This document shows positions 1 to 11,635 of a DNA stretch of 64,000 nucleotides, one piece after another. Where the stretch lies: positions 12,772,001-12,836,000 of the forward strand of contig NC_062241.1 of the NCBI RefSeq assembly GCF_905475465.1. The letters are read 5' to 3'. Below the pieces are notes generated by a model that saw nothing but the letters and a program-made list of their open reading frames with translations, made no database searches and had not been told where the DNA came from. The translations under genes were made by a program, and so were the position numbers. The stretch's first letter is position 1. Each line of letters opens with the position of its first letter. This DNA comes from Pieris napi (Eukaryota; Arthropoda; Insecta; Lepidoptera; Pieridae).

Positions 1-115
1 CCTTTGCCAAAAAAGGGCACACAGATGACTAAAAAGAATGAGGTAGAAATATATATGTGGTTAACTGTAAAAGTATCTAAAATGAAAGCCTATAATAAAA
101 CATAGTAAAATAAAA
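1..115 (+). repeat. 3' end of a LINE ORF2, cut by the window edge
   Basis: The first bases read PLPKKGTQMT in frame, followed by stops and an A-rich tail with AATAAAAC. This is the usual last stretch of an endonuclease/reverse-transcriptase LINE ORF2 plus a short 3' UTR. The fragment at 5822-5930 overlaps it at the ggcctttgcca segment, so both belong to one family. Clade (RTE- or CR1-like) is not resolved. Confidence 0.45.
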
Positions 116-635
116 CCAAAAGACATTACTTTCAACATAATTCATTAAACACACAAACGAATTATGCGAAATTATGTTTTTCTATACAGTGTTTTTATGA
201 TGTAAAATGATAAATGTTTTCCATCTCTTAAATTATTTGATGTTGTATTTAATACTAAAAGCCGTACCTCAGTATTCAAGGCGAGGTGCAGTCCAAGGCT
301 AACACACTTACGAGAAATTATAAACAATATTCTAAACTTTAAATACCGCAACTTATTTGCAAAATAAATAAATAAGGAGCATAAAGATATCTTAAACTTT
401 ATGTTTATAAACTTTATTTTACACTTTATACGACAGTATAATAGTTGAATATAATATTCTAAAGTGGACATACTCTTATCTCCGGACGTCTTTTATGGAA
501 TTGAATTAGGGGACCTAACGCGAGCTCTAATGGACGACGCGAATTGGCATAGTCCCTAACAAAAGTGTTTATAAGTTTTTTAAGGACTTGCTTTTTTGTT
601 ACTTTTTATTTTTTCGTAATTTTTTGCGAATTTTC
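116..635. other. no gene recognised
   Basis: AT-rich sequence. A slightly GC-richer patch near 480-570 has no recognisable motif. No splice-supported or conserved coding frame is seen. Confidence 0.5.
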
Positions 636-939
636 GAGCGATGTTGGCCTAGTGGGTTAAACGTGCGACTCCCATCCCTGAGGTCGTAGAATCGATCCCC
701 GGCTGTGCACCAATGGACTTTCTTCCTTTTTGGGAATTTAACACTCACTCGAACGATGAAGGAAAGCATCGTGAGGAAACCGGCTTGCTTTAGACCCAAA
801 AAGTCGACGGCGTGTATCAGACACAGGAGGCTGATCACCTACTAACTTAACCTATTGAGATTGACAAATGATCATGAAACAGATACAGAAATCTGAGGCC
901 CAGAGCTAAAAAGGTTGAAGCGCCACTTATATTTTTTTC
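636..939 (+). mobile_element. tRNA-derived SINE, near full length
   Basis: The head contains an A box (tggcctagtgg) and a B-box region (atcgatcccc) as in RNA polymerase III tRNA promoters. The body shares long blocks with the copies at 3993, 5122, 25713, 46953, 54220 and 58150 (for example atgatcatgaaacagata and gcgccact). The tail ends in a T/A-rich run. There is no coding capacity; mobilisation would need a partner LINE. Confidence 0.8.
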
Positions 940-1502
940 GAATAAAGTCTATTTATAATAAGATATACTACGACAATACATCCGTATGTTTTCGTTTCGT
1001 AAAAGTCAAGAGTATAAAGTCATTTGTTAAAAATATGCTTTGTCTAGTAACTTTAAAAGATTTTACTTATTGCACTGTAGTTTATGATGTAAATTAATTC
1101 ATAGTAAACAAGTTCTCTACACGACTGTATTGGAATCAATGATAGCTCTACTGTTCAAAGCGTTTAAGTAATCGTACTGTCATGGACGATATTTGAATTT
1201 TTATTAGAGCAAAATTTTATTGGGTCACTGTCTTGTATACTATATAGTCTCAATCGCTTTAAGGTATATTTTATATATGTCTTTCATTGTCTGTTTGGTG
1301 ATTGCAGACCTTTTTTAAATATTATAGATATCTGTGTGATTATTGCTCAATTTAAATTTAGTAATAACTATTGTTTTTGTTCCCTTTGGAGTAGAGACTC
1401 TTGGGACGTGGGGTTCAAGTGCACAGGCGCTTATTAAAGATTTAAATTGGCGCCCGGTAGATAGTACCACTGTATATTTAATTGATATGTTTAGGTTTAA
1501 CT
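940..1502. other. no gene recognised
   Basis: AT-rich single-copy-looking sequence. The short frame across 1343-1654 runs into the hAT miniature element and is not supported as coding. Confidence 0.45.
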
Positions 1503-1851
1503 CAGCGTTCCCCAAATTTTTTTGTGTCGTAGACCCCTTGCCATGTTTTTCCGTGTTGGGTAGACCCCCTACTTACCTGATATTGATTTCCTGTAAATTT
1601 CAAAATGTATTGCGACCACAAAGCGAATACCAACATCCTACAACAATTTTATAAACATATATAATATTTTTTTACTTCATAGGTACTTTTATAAATAATG
1701 TATATGTTTTGATATTATAAGATAGTATGAGTTGAGATCCACTATCGTGGACCTTTTCATTTCATGGACCCCCGAATTTTTTCTGACGTAGACCCCTTGC
1801 AGGTTGTCATAGACCCCTAGGGGTCGATATAGACCACTTTGGGAATCACTG
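1503..1851. mobile_element. hAT-type miniature inverted-repeat element
   Basis: The ends are imperfect terminal inverted repeats (left CAGCGTTCCCCAAA, right complement CAGTGATTCCCAAAG). They are flanked by an 8-bp target duplication, GTTTAACT at 1495-1502 and GTTTAAAT at 1852-1859 (7 of 8 match). The 349-bp inside repeats the motif tagacccc on its way in from each end and has no transposase frame. CAGTG-type ends with 8-bp duplications are the hAT signature. Confidence 0.7.
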
Positions 1852-1859
1852 GTTTAAAT

Positions 1860-3517
1860 AAACAATATAACATGTAAAAGTCAAAGCATTGTCAACAGAA
1901 AAGGCGACACTAATTGTGGTTCCCGAAAATGTCCATAAAACAAAAAGTTAAGCCCGAATTTAATTTAGGATTTAATTAGAATTATGGACAAGTGGAATAA
2001 GAAAGTCGGCAGGAAGCCGTTTAGAAATTCTCATAATCTCCGCGGAGTTTCCACTTTTTACATTTACTGTGGTTTCATATTTAATCTGTCTCGAATCCTG
2101 GTGAGGTTTCTCCACTGTTACATCAGACTTATTTTAAAGCTTTGTCTTAACTAAATGAGAAATGAGACTGTATACGTTAATGGTAATGAAAAATTAACTC
2201 TTATTCATACATTATATTATCTACTATGTATTCTTCATTATATTAATAATGGTTATTTCCCGGCGAAATAATAATTGTTTCTGGAATGTGGGTTAGGGCG
2301 ATCGCCTACTTGTCATTGTTAAAATTGAAGGCTGACGCTATGAATGTGATTAATGATCACAATAATTTAAAATGACGTGAATTCGTATAAATCTTCGTTT
2401 GACTCCTTCTCGATACTGTTTAGTACTAAAACCAAATAAAATTAAATTTTTTTGAACGTAAACATAATATATTTTTTCAAAGAATACAGACCATACATAA
2501 AGAAAATATTTGAGCCCTGAAGGCGTAACTGGCAGTCCTATGGCATACTCTATCTTGTCATCTGAAATCACATGCCTTTGGAGGAATATATTTCAGTGAA
2601 TAAATCGAGAGAAAGGGAAAATCCACCATGATAAATAGTCATGTATGATTCTTTTATATGAAAAGTCGGAGTTGTTCTACGCGAAAATGAATTTCTATAT
2701 GGCTGCCATCAATTAAATTCAGCTGAATTAGTATATTAGTGTAATGGGGATTGTTAAATATTTTCTAAGTAAAAAATAGAGACAATAAAAAATTACGTCG
2801 TATTTTTTAATAATTGGGTAATATATTACCTTGTTTAATTATATCAGAACATTCAAATCTTTGTGACAATTTATTACATCGCAGCACTGCTATGTTTCAC
2901 TTACCAGACAATTTATTCTCAGACAGTTTAACTTTAAGGCTTTTTATAAACTATTCGTCGTACTCTTAATTTTCTTCATTTAATAAAAAAAACTTTAGCT
3001 ACAGGCCCAAAGGTTTGACCTTGGTGTCTGAAGTACATTATCAATTAGTCAACGAAAGGAAAAAATTACTACACTTAATAAAAAGAAAAGACCACAGATA
3101 TAGCAAACAGATCAAAATGTTATAACATCAAAATACCACGCCTCTATTGTGCCAAGCAATCACATACCATGTTATCCAAGAAACGTTCTTGTAATTCTCT
3201 GCTGTTTTGTGTAGAGAGTTTTTGAAGGTAAACAATTAATAAGAATTTAATAACAACAACGGACGCGGTTGTCCGTTCCCCGTAAACATTATTCGCACGA
3301 ACTTCGCACTACTTCTCAGGGCAGACTCGAAAAAGTTTTCCTTGAGACTGGAAGTTGTTCATGATTTTGCAGTATCTTAATATTCCAAGGTTGAAAACAA
3401 CACATTTATACGATTTATTATTCTTCAAAACGAATACAAATTTTTATCATATATATTTAACTCTTTTTTTGGGGTCACAATTACATGATGTAATCTATCG
3501 TGTTTGGATTTAAAAAT
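1860..3517. other. no gene recognised
   Basis: AT-rich. A 20-plus-base segment at 2258-2281 recurs near 9399-9420, hinting at a further unrecognised dispersed repeat. Nothing else is supportable. Confidence 0.45.
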
Positions 3518-3975
3518 TCAAAATTCAAAAATCATTTATTCATTTAGGTAACATAATGTACACTTATGAACACGTCAATAGAGAAATACATATTAAATGC
3601 TAAATGCTTCTAATTTTACATTTACTGCCATTTTTCAAATCAAGGGCGTCAAACGGAAGAGAAGAACTGCCAATAAACTCTCCGCCACTCCAACTTGTTT
3701 TATTTTACAAAAGCTGCAACCATTACACCATGGTCCACAAAAAAAAACAAATGAACATAGGCATGGTGAAATAGGAGCACCCATTAACATTCTCGTGCGA
3801 ACAACACGCAAATACATAGTCGAAATTACTAACATCACCGCATACACGAAATCAAGTCCGACGAATCACCACATGTAGCACCCGTTCATGAATATGAACA
3901 TACATGCATACATCAATGTACCCCTCAATGTAGGAAAACGGTAATCGTCAATGCTTTAATTTGCGCCTGATATGT
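3518..3975 (-). repeat. LINE 3' region, antisense copy
   Basis: This belongs to a non-LTR retrotransposon 3' end family. On the minus strand it runs from a coding-like part into a UTR ending tttttgaattttgaattt, the usual AT-repeat LINE tail. The same family occurs at 4685-4895 (-), 9815-9995 (+), 33700-33935 (+), 34940-35165 (+) and 35235-35310 (-). The shared landmark on the sense strand is gtggcggagagtttat followed by gcccttgatttgagaact. Open frames of 70-93 aa here lie on both strands and are not genes. Confidence 0.6.
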
Positions 3976-3992
3976 ATCAATATATATATATC

Positions 3993-4283
3993 AGAGCAGT
4001 GTTGGCCCAGTGGCTTTAGCGTGCAACTCTCATCCCTGAGAACGTAGGTTCGATCCCTGGCTGTGGACCAATGAACATTCTATGAGCGCATTTAACATTT
4101 GCTCAAACGGCGAAGGAAAACATCGTGAGGTAACCGGCTTGCTTTAGACCCAAAAATCGACGGTGTGTGCCAGGCACAGAAGGCTGATCACCTACTTGCC
4201 TATTAGATTGAGAAATAATCATGAAACAGATACAAAAATCTGAGGCCTATAGAGGTAGTAGCGCCACTGATTTATTTTTATTT
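3993..4283 (+). mobile_element. tRNA-derived SINE, full length
   Basis: This is one of the best-preserved copies: A box (tggcccagtgg), B box (ggttcgatccc), then the common body and the gcgccactgatttatt tail. It lies just after a short (AT)n run, which may mark the insertion site. Confidence 0.85.
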
Positions 4284-4684
4284 CTGTAGCAAGTCACAGA
4301 GTCTATTTTATTCTTAAAAGGGAAAACGCTTCACTGTTATTAAGAATGTTGTTTTAAACGCTGTCGTATAAAATGCCTAAAGTAGAACACAGCCATAGCT
4401 AGCAATCGCACGGAATGAACCATGAGGCGATGAAATAATTTCAACCATTGTATGGATCTGAGCGACTGCCTGTTACTCGAGTCACAACGCACACAGAAAA
4501 TATCTGATGTATTTTATCTTTATATAAAATATGCGAGTATTTTAAAAGAAGCGATGGCTTAGTCGTACCCTCAGATATCTAAATCTGTTATTCTTTATAT
4601 TTTTTAATTGGGAAAATTGGTTTGAAAACAACCAGTGGTCCTATAGCCTCTGGTAGTGGCGTAAGATTTCTGGATAAAGGAATT
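4284..4684. other. no gene recognised
   Basis: AT-rich spacer between repeats; no supportable feature. Confidence 0.45.
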
Positions 4685-4895
4685 CATTTTCAAAATCATT
4701 AATTCATTTAGGTAACACAAAGTACACTTATGAAGGTAAAGTAATGTACATATTAAATGCTTCTAATTTTAGATTTACTGCTAGTTCACAAATCAAGAGC
4801 GTAGAACGAACAAGAATAACTGGCAATAAACTCTCCGCCACTCCAAGTTTTTTGTTTTACAAAATGTTTGTAAGGACCTGCAACCATTACACTAT
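4685..4895 (-). repeat. LINE 3' UTR fragment, antisense
   Basis: Aligns by eye to 3518-3740 with many substitutions (shared attcatttaggtaaca and ctctccgccactccaa). It is an older, truncated copy of the same LINE 3' family. Confidence 0.6.
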
Positions 4896-5121
4896 GTTTC
4901 ACATGACATTTTTAAGTAATTAATAATAAAATAAAAATTAAAGATTTATCCTCTATTTGCAGTAGGCAACTTGAAATAGGAGAACGCATTTACAAGCAAT
5001 TATGGTTATATTTCCTGGTTCTTTTTTCTATAATTAGCTAATATTGGTGTTAAAACTTCCGGTCCTAACACACATTATAGATTTTCAGGTCCAAGATAGA
5101 ATAATCCATTGGTGTAAGCAG

Positions 5122-5285
5122 AGATGAAGAAACCGAATCGCCTCATACCAAAAATTTGGCGGCATGTGCTCACAGGAGGCTGATTACTTACTTGCCTATT
5201 TGATTAGATTGACAAATGATCATGAAACAGATACAGTTTTCTGAGGCCCAGATATGAAAAGGTTGTAGCGCCACTGAATTATTGA
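5122..5285 (+). mobile_element. SINE 3' half, 5'-truncated
   Basis: It starts in the middle of the SINE body and keeps the caggaggctgatta and atgatcatgaaacagata blocks and the gcgccactgaatt tail. The pol III head is absent, so it cannot be transcribed from its own promoter. Confidence 0.75.
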
Positions 5286-5685
5286 TTGATTTCTACCGAC
5301 ATTTATGACTAACCGGAACCAAATACACTTTCCAGATATCTTTATAAAAAAGAAAGGTCAAGCGAGATAAAATAAAACCTTCTGAAAAGGTTAAGTTAAT
5401 CATGTCGTAGAGACAATTAGTTTCGGGATAAGTACACCTTTCTTTGGCAGTCAAAATGACATGAACCATTTAGATAAATGTGGGTCCTCCGTTTCCGGGT
5501 AAAGCACCATCAATCTGGTTAATGTGGGAATTATCCAGATTGACTATGGGATTGGATAATGACCGTTATTATGTTGACCTCCGTTTAGGGAGACATATAC
5601 GAAGTAAATACTTTTTTTTATAAATTTCAATAATAAACCTTCTATCGTTTAGTAGAAGTAAATTTCTAAGTTATTTATCTTCTAG
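5286..5685. other. no gene recognised
   Basis: AT-rich spacer; nothing supportable. Confidence 0.4.
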
Positions 5686-5815
5686 TATATAGAATTCTCG
5701 TGTCACAATGTTCGTTTTCATACTCCTCCGAAACGGCTCGACCGATTCTCATTAATTTTTTGTGCATATTCAGTAAGTCTGAGAATCGGACGACACCTAT
5801 TTTTCATGCCCCTTA
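5686..5815 (-). repeat. fragment of the CTAGCTGACCCGG dispersed family
   Basis: On the minus strand it reads gaatcggtcgagccgtttcg and ends gacacgagaattctatata, matching the 3' end of the longer copy at 27765-28130. This family is widespread in insect genomes. It could be an RTE-type LINE 3' UTR or a Lep1/Helitron-like element, and I cannot decide between them here. Confidence 0.55.
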
Positions 5816-5821
5816 CGCTCG

Positions 5822-5935
5822 CCAAAAAAGATGACAATTTAGAAGGTGGATAGACCAAATTAAAGAAACAGCAAGGTACATTGCAGAGAGGAAAGGTGGG
5901 ATTTGGAGGAGGCCTTTGCCATTTTTTTACTTTCC
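5822..5935 (+). repeat. LINE ORF2 C-terminal fragment
   Basis: In frame it reads RRWIDQIKETARYIAERK then GGIWRRPLP, which is the conserved end of endonuclease/reverse-transcriptase LINE ORF2 (R-W-D-x-I ... D/E-R ... W). It breaks off in a T-run. The end overlaps in sequence with the fragment at the window start, so both are pieces of one family. Confidence 0.6.
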
Positions 5936-8621
5936 GAAATTCGAATGACGAATGTTATTCAAATATTATTTTCTGATATATAAAAACATAACAGCAGTTT
6001 TTTGTTTTAACAGACTTCCAAACCCCGTAGGAGGATTAGTACGTGTTAACTAAAAAACGAAAGTTTTATGTAACTTAGGCATTATTCAGTGTACACCCAT
6101 GATGGACCTTTAATAAATTGTAATAAAAATTAAGAGAGCGTAATTTCTTTTCTTCTACAAATAAATATGCTTCATATTAGAAGTTTATCTATCTTTTTTA
6201 AAAGTAAACCTTTCGAAGTGATTAAAAAGAATAATGAGGCGTGAAATAGCTACGATCTTTTACAAATAGCCCTTTGGGGGACACGATCTCTCCATCTCAA
6301 AAGACAAGAAACACAATTTAAATATACGCTAAAACTTTGCATAAAACTCCACAGAGCAAATATAATTTGTGTTTCAATTTCTCTTCTTTGTTTAAGCTGT
6401 TCGCAACTCCTCTCGTCTCGGAAATACTTTTTAGGATTCCCTTATAAAATGACTACTGGAATAGTTAAAACATGGTAAACCTATTATCGTGTCTGAAACT
6501 CTATAGGTCTTCCAAGGCTAAGACTCAGAGACTAGATTTACCGCGAACTATGAAACCAATACTGTTTTGGTACAGGATAGCAATATTTAGTGGTAAGTTT
6601 CGACGTGGAGACTCTAGAGTAAATAATATATTCTGTATATTTAGTAAATGGTTCTTTAGTATTGAGAGTTTTGACATTAATATATATTTATTTATTATTA
6701 TTTATACATAATAAACTAAAAGTACAGAAAACATATTAAGCTTGATGTGTGAAGGGCTACACCACAGTACCAATTTCTTTAAATTCGTTATATATTATAT
6801 CTAGGTTTTAATATATACGAGTATTGTATATTCCTTCCTAGTCTGGATATCCATAGTTGTCCTTTCACACTATAAAATCGTATTTAGTTTCATATAAATT
6901 GTATTATTGCTTTGTTTAATTTATTTTTATTATCTCCATTCTGCTATGTAACAATGTATCAGTGTGCCGAGCGTTGGTAAGCTGTTATAAATAAATTATA
7001 AACTAAAATAATACAATCAATACAAAAAAAATAACAAAAACAAACAGAAAAAAAAAATCATTATTATACATGTCATGTATCTAAAATGGAGCAAAGCAAT
7101 CACATCCTAGGTTGGCCAAAAATACTTTTTAATGGTACTTTTGTATATACATATACACGGTTCGTGTTGTATCTTGAACGGAAGATTGGTAAATATAAAC
7201 TAACTTTAGAGGAGTGGTCATCTAGTTTTATCAAGTATGATTAAAGCTCCTTGCTACAAAAGGCCTACGGAACCGCTACGAAGCGAGAAAAGGTTGTATA
7301 ATTCTGTAAATATGTGCTACGTCGTACGCGTGTCCTATCACAAAGTGTAGGTGTTGACAGCGCCTGCATGTTAATTTTTTTGCTCAAGTTAGTTTTCATA
7401 CTAGAATATACATTCTAAGTGTCTCCTAATATTTGTATAGAATCGTATCATATATGTCGAAGCTATGACCTTATTATATCATCACTGGGCTCCAAAATTA
7501 ACAAGTTGTTCATAATTAAAAAAAAATTAACATCTTTTTAATAGCGAGCCAAGGATGTACATACATGTAACTCAAGCTTTTTTAGTTTTATAAACGTGAC
7601 GATTCCTAAATCGTTGGAGTCACCCCCCGACAATATACGAGTAAGCGCAGTCACTTTCTTCAACATTTACATTACATTCGTTTCATAGCAATTAACATTT
7701 AATTATTTGGCATTTATTCTATTGTTGTACGCACTTGCGTACAAACCAATTTAAGCTACCCACATACACGAATTAATATATGTATTATGTATATTGTATA
7801 CTTTATGTATCTAGCATATAATGTTAAGTTATAAGTTAACATTTATATCATCGTTAAAACTGAAAAGCTTCCAGTACTTAAATTTTATATAACTCGAACT
7901 AAGACCCAAAATACGAAAAGGAGAAACATCGTAAGTGACCGGAGATTGCTTAGAAAAGTAAGGTCAAGAGAGTGGAAAGGGAATTTCGGGTAAATATTTC
8001 ATATCTCGTAAGACTTATGACTGTATTTATGTGACAGACTTGGATTAATGCTAAGTAACTCTTGAGTTTATATTTAATGGATTACGGTTTGGGTTCAAAT
8101 CGTAAATATGTGGGAGTTTTGCGGTAATAGCCTTATAAACATAAAAAAATCGTTTATTCGCAAAGTAAGTGGTACATTTAGATTGATTAATTATAAAATA
8201 ACCGCAACAATCAACCATACAAAAATAGACAGGCAAATGATTATTACACTAATACAAATTAATAGTTAATTAAAAGTGGTTTAAATGTAGGCAAATTAAA
8301 GTCAAATGTAATATACCATGGTAATAATAATAATCTAATATCATTCTTTAAAATCAATAAATATAAAACAGATAAAAGATCGCACGATCACGCATTAGGC
8401 GTCTGTGCGCTTAAAGAATTTTCATTTAATGTGCGTATCTGCACGTTATTAAAGTGAAGGCAAACACCGGGAATCAGCACATCTCAAACCCAAAAACCGG
8501 GTCTTCACCGACTTGTCTATAAAATAAAAATTATCGCTGAAACGTATGCAACTTAATGTCAGGTTTAAGTGTTGTAGCCATTGGATTATTATTATTATAC
8601 TCGTATATAGCGGTGCGAGAC
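5936..8621. other. no gene recognised
   Basis: About 2.7 kb of AT-rich sequence with A-runs around 7020-7065. Short frames (for example 6472-6711) lack any recognisable motif. Confidence 0.45.
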
Positions 8622-8624
8622 TAA

Positions 8625-8868
8625 GGGTCTGTTTCACAATGTAAGGATAAGTTCTACATAAGTTCCAAATTAGCTATTTATTATTTAATATACTTATTGG
8701 TAGGATAAACACTATTGTTGCGTTTCACGACTGTCAGATAGCGCTATTCGTCACATAAAGTCCATTATAAGTTATGAGTCCGATGAATGTCAAATAGCAC
8801 AATCTTCCTCATAATTTATGTGTTGCATAGCTATTTGGTACTTTATCCGTACATTGTGAAACAGACCC
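8625..8868. mobile_element. Tourist-like (PIF/Harbinger-type) miniature element
   Basis: Terminal inverted repeats of about 26 bp start GGGTCTGTTTCACAATGTA on the left, and the complement of the right end starts GGGTCTGTTTCACAATGTA as well. Both sides are flanked by TAA (8622-8624 and 8869-8871). A 3-bp TAA/TTA-type duplication and G-rich termini are typical of PIF/Harbinger miniature elements. At 244 bp it has no transposase. Confidence 0.75.
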
Positions 8869-8871
8869 TAA

Positions 8872-9112
8872 CAGCATTTTGGCGGTAATAGCATTGAACC
8901 GCATGTGCCTACATGGTAAAAAACTCTGTGTGGTTTTGTTGCGGTGATTGTTGTAACTATCACTAATAAAACTAAAATCAATAAACATGTGGACTTATGA
9001 GTGTCTGTTTAAATAAATAAATTATTATTATTAAAACGCAAACTACGTGTATTTTTTTAACTGTGATTTTACCATAAAAGTTGTTTGAAAGCATATCCAA
9101 TAATACCAATGA
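8872..9112. other. AT-rich spacer with a TTA-repeat tail
   Basis: A run of attattatta near 9018-9030 resembles a LINE tail, but the attached LINE body is not recognisable. Confidence 0.35.
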
Positions 9113-9373
9113 CGGCCCGTCAGACGGTCCAGGTAACGCTGGCAGGAACCAAGCGTAGAAACTTGAGCTCCAAGTGGTGGTAAGAATTAGCGCAAGATCA
9201 TCGAAAGTGAAGAACTAACTAGCGTTAGCGGAGTAAGTAAGTATTCATAATGGTAAAAATGGGACCCATATCCACAGGCGACTAACATTTAGCTATAAGG
9301 AAATACTTACAACATTTGCCATGTAAACTAAGGATATGGAAATAAAAAAGGCTTTATTATTATTATTATGTAA
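9113..9373 (+). repeat. LINE ORF2 C-terminus with (ATT)n tail
   Basis: The first 100 bases read as a frameshifted version of the usual ORF2 end (ARQT then VTLAGT, and ELAQDHRK in another frame). A short UTR follows, ending in ataaaaaaggc and an (ATT)n tail at 9352-9368. It is decayed by substitutions and small indels. Confidence 0.5.
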
Positions 9374-9814
9374 AGACCGCAGGTTATGTAATTCTATTCC
9401 CGGCAAAATAATAATTGTTTCGAATTAGCAATTAAAGTAGGCTTAAAATGTTTTAACAATATTTTTTTCAACAGAACTGGACGGCGTTCGGCCACAACAC
9501 AAGTTCGGCCACAAGTCCATCTGATGTTGATTGTAACCCTAATGGAGAGTTATGTTAACTTATAAACGACGTCAAAGGTAACTTTATCAATAAAAGTTAT
9601 TAAAGTCGTAAATGCACCCATAAATAAAATATCGATATCGTTACATCTTAACTGGGACGTTACATGAAATGGCTGGCATAAACAATAAAGATTTCTAACA
9701 AATCTTCTACTGAGTCATAGTAAGTTATCGGGGACTACATAAATGTATTCAGGCGTTTAATGGCTGAACTTATTTGTTTTGTATCCAAAATTTGAGAACT
9801 CTAAATTTGATGTT
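9374..9814. other. no gene recognised
   Basis: AT-rich. Near 9482-9525 the phrase cggccacaa is repeated at short range, with no other structure. Confidence 0.4.
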
Positions 9815-9995
9815 TCATGATTTAAAAAAATGGCGGAGAGTTTATCGCCAATTCTTCTCTTCCGTTTTACGCCCTTGATTTGAGAACTGGCAGTAAATGT
9901 AAAATTAGAAGCATTTAATTTTTATTTCTTTTTTGACGTTCATAAGTGTACGTAATTGATGAAACCTATATGATTTTTGACTTGACTTTGACTTG
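9815..9995 (+). repeat. LINE 3' UTR fragment
   Basis: Sense-oriented copy of the family at 3518-3975, with gcccttgatttgagaact and the tail tttttgacttgactttgac. It is truncated upstream. Confidence 0.65.
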
Positions 9996-10027
9996 AATTA
10001 TATAGCCCTTGGTGGTTTAGATATACG

Positions 10028-10245
10028 TCGTCGAGGCAGAATAAGAAATTCCACCCAGATTTCCTCGACGTCCATCGTGGTGGTGCGCGAAAACAGTTGC
10101 ACCACCACTATGTGGAACCAGCTGCCCGCTGAAGTATTTCCAAACCAATTCGTCTAAGGGTCCATCAAGAAAAGAGCGTACCAATAATTCTTAAACGGCA
10201 ACGCACTTGCGAGCCCGAGTGTCTATGGACGACGTTTGCCGCCTG
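10028..10245 (+). repeat. LINE ORF2 end (REP family), decayed
   Basis: It matches the other copies of a CR1/L2-like LINE whose ORF2 ends with a conserved L-W-N-x-L-P stretch and then a K-x-R-Q-R-T-R-E-P stretch. Here the frame is broken, but ctatgtggaaccagctgccc and ggcaacgcacttgcgagccc are recognisable. Other copies lie at 11525, 16843, 28685, 46036, 48745, 52420, 55800 and 60070. Confidence 0.65.
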
Positions 10246-10549
10246 TTACATAAAAAATATAGTGAGACATATCAGCGTGTGAAATAGCAATGTAATTTTT
10301 ATATCAGTAAATAAGTATCCATCGAGATTTTAAGAGATATTAATTATAGGTAATGGAATTAAAAACACACACCGTATTAATTTAATACTAATTACTATTT
10401 GTATAATCAGTACAAGCCAGACGGAGTAAGGCGATCTAAAACAATTGACAGTTTTGTGGTGGTGGTATAAACACTCACAAGAACATCCTAATTATATAAA
10501 ATAAATTAATCTGAATTAAATCGAATAAGCAATAAAAATAATCACTAAC
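10246..10549. other. no gene recognised
   Basis: AT-rich spacer; nothing supportable. Confidence 0.4.
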
Positions 10550-10965
10550 TAGAGTTAAGTTCGGTGGCGGTTGATGGTGGGATATTCAAATAAATGAAAA
10601 TCTTTGTTTGAACCTGGGTGTCTACTGGCTTTAATAGTTTAAAACACGAGCTTCATCAATAAAAAAAAAATATGGGGATGCGATGCTTGATTGACAAAAA
10701 AACTCACTTGACTTATTGAAGGGTTCTTAAATCTAAGAGACACTTATGTTACCTATAGAGAATATAAGTGTAGTCGACCTATTGGACATTATCGGAAACG
10801 AGAATGTTATATTACAATTTACGAGTGTATGAAAAACTAAAAGGCTAGCAAAACTGATGTTTTAAATTTATTGTATTCAAATATAAGATTCTAATTATTA
10901 ACTAAAATATACATTACATGTTACTAGTACTGCTTCGTACATAGTAATGATCAATATAAAATAGT
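10550..10965 (+). repeat. unclassified dispersed repeat, copy 1
   Basis: It starts gttaagttcggtggcggt and shares successive blocks with 15198-15575 and, inverted, 56230-56600. Shared blocks include aacctgggtgtctactg, ggttcttaaatctaag, tatcggaaacgagaatg and tctaattattaactaaaata. No coding frame, terminal inverted repeats or target duplication were found. Family and true ends are unknown. Confidence 0.65.
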
Positions 10966-11524
10966 TCAATTTCTTTGCTAACTAATCCTAAATGATGTAT
11001 TTAGTCCCCAAGCGGGAGATCGGATTAGGAGGACTGTATGGCGACAGTAACTCTCAGCATGGCCGAATTGACTGTGAATAATAGAGAGGGCAACGTCCCA
11101 TTCATAGGTTCGTGTGATAGCGTTTTAACTGTATTCTAATGATGTTTGTGTCGCCTCTTGAATCTGTATAAAACGTTTATAGTTTAAGATTCATAAAGGG
11201 AGGTTTGTACGAATCTGGACAAAAGTCACAGCCCATAAACACGCATTTTGTTAGTGGTAACACCGAAGGTTAGAAGGTAAACGAACGAGAAACGATAGCG
11301 CGTTTCGTTTGCTAGTACTAGGTCAAATGCATCTTCATTCCAAGCCTAGAAACGAGACAAGAGTCGCCTTTTATATTCTTACTCTGAGGTTTTTTAGTCA
11401 TCATGTTATATACACTTTAAAATTGCTTCCATAGTGGGTGGCAAAACAAAATTAAAAAAATCGGGTGATAATCGCGTAATATCTCCAGCCTATTGGATAC
11501 CTAGCTTTTGTTTTAATGTTACAG
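10966..11524. other. no gene recognised
   Basis: Mixed sequence with no supportable element or gene. Confidence 0.4.
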
Positions 11525-11635
11525 GGGGCAAACGTGCAGAAGGCTCATCTAACGTTAAGTGATACGCTCATGTACACTCACATTGCCAGAGGGCTCGCAA
11601 GTGCGTTGCCGGTTTTCTTGAATGATATAGAAGAA
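11525..11635 (-). repeat. LINE ORF2 end (REP family), antisense
   Basis: On the plus strand it begins gggggcaaacgtgcagaagg and includes gagggctcgcaagtgcgttg, the reverse of the family's conserved ORF2 end. Confidence 0.65.

Noticed and set aside
636..939. tRNA gene candidate from the A and B boxes
   Set aside because: The same head recurs with a common 280-bp body at many sites, so it is a SINE; the cloverleaf is not intact.
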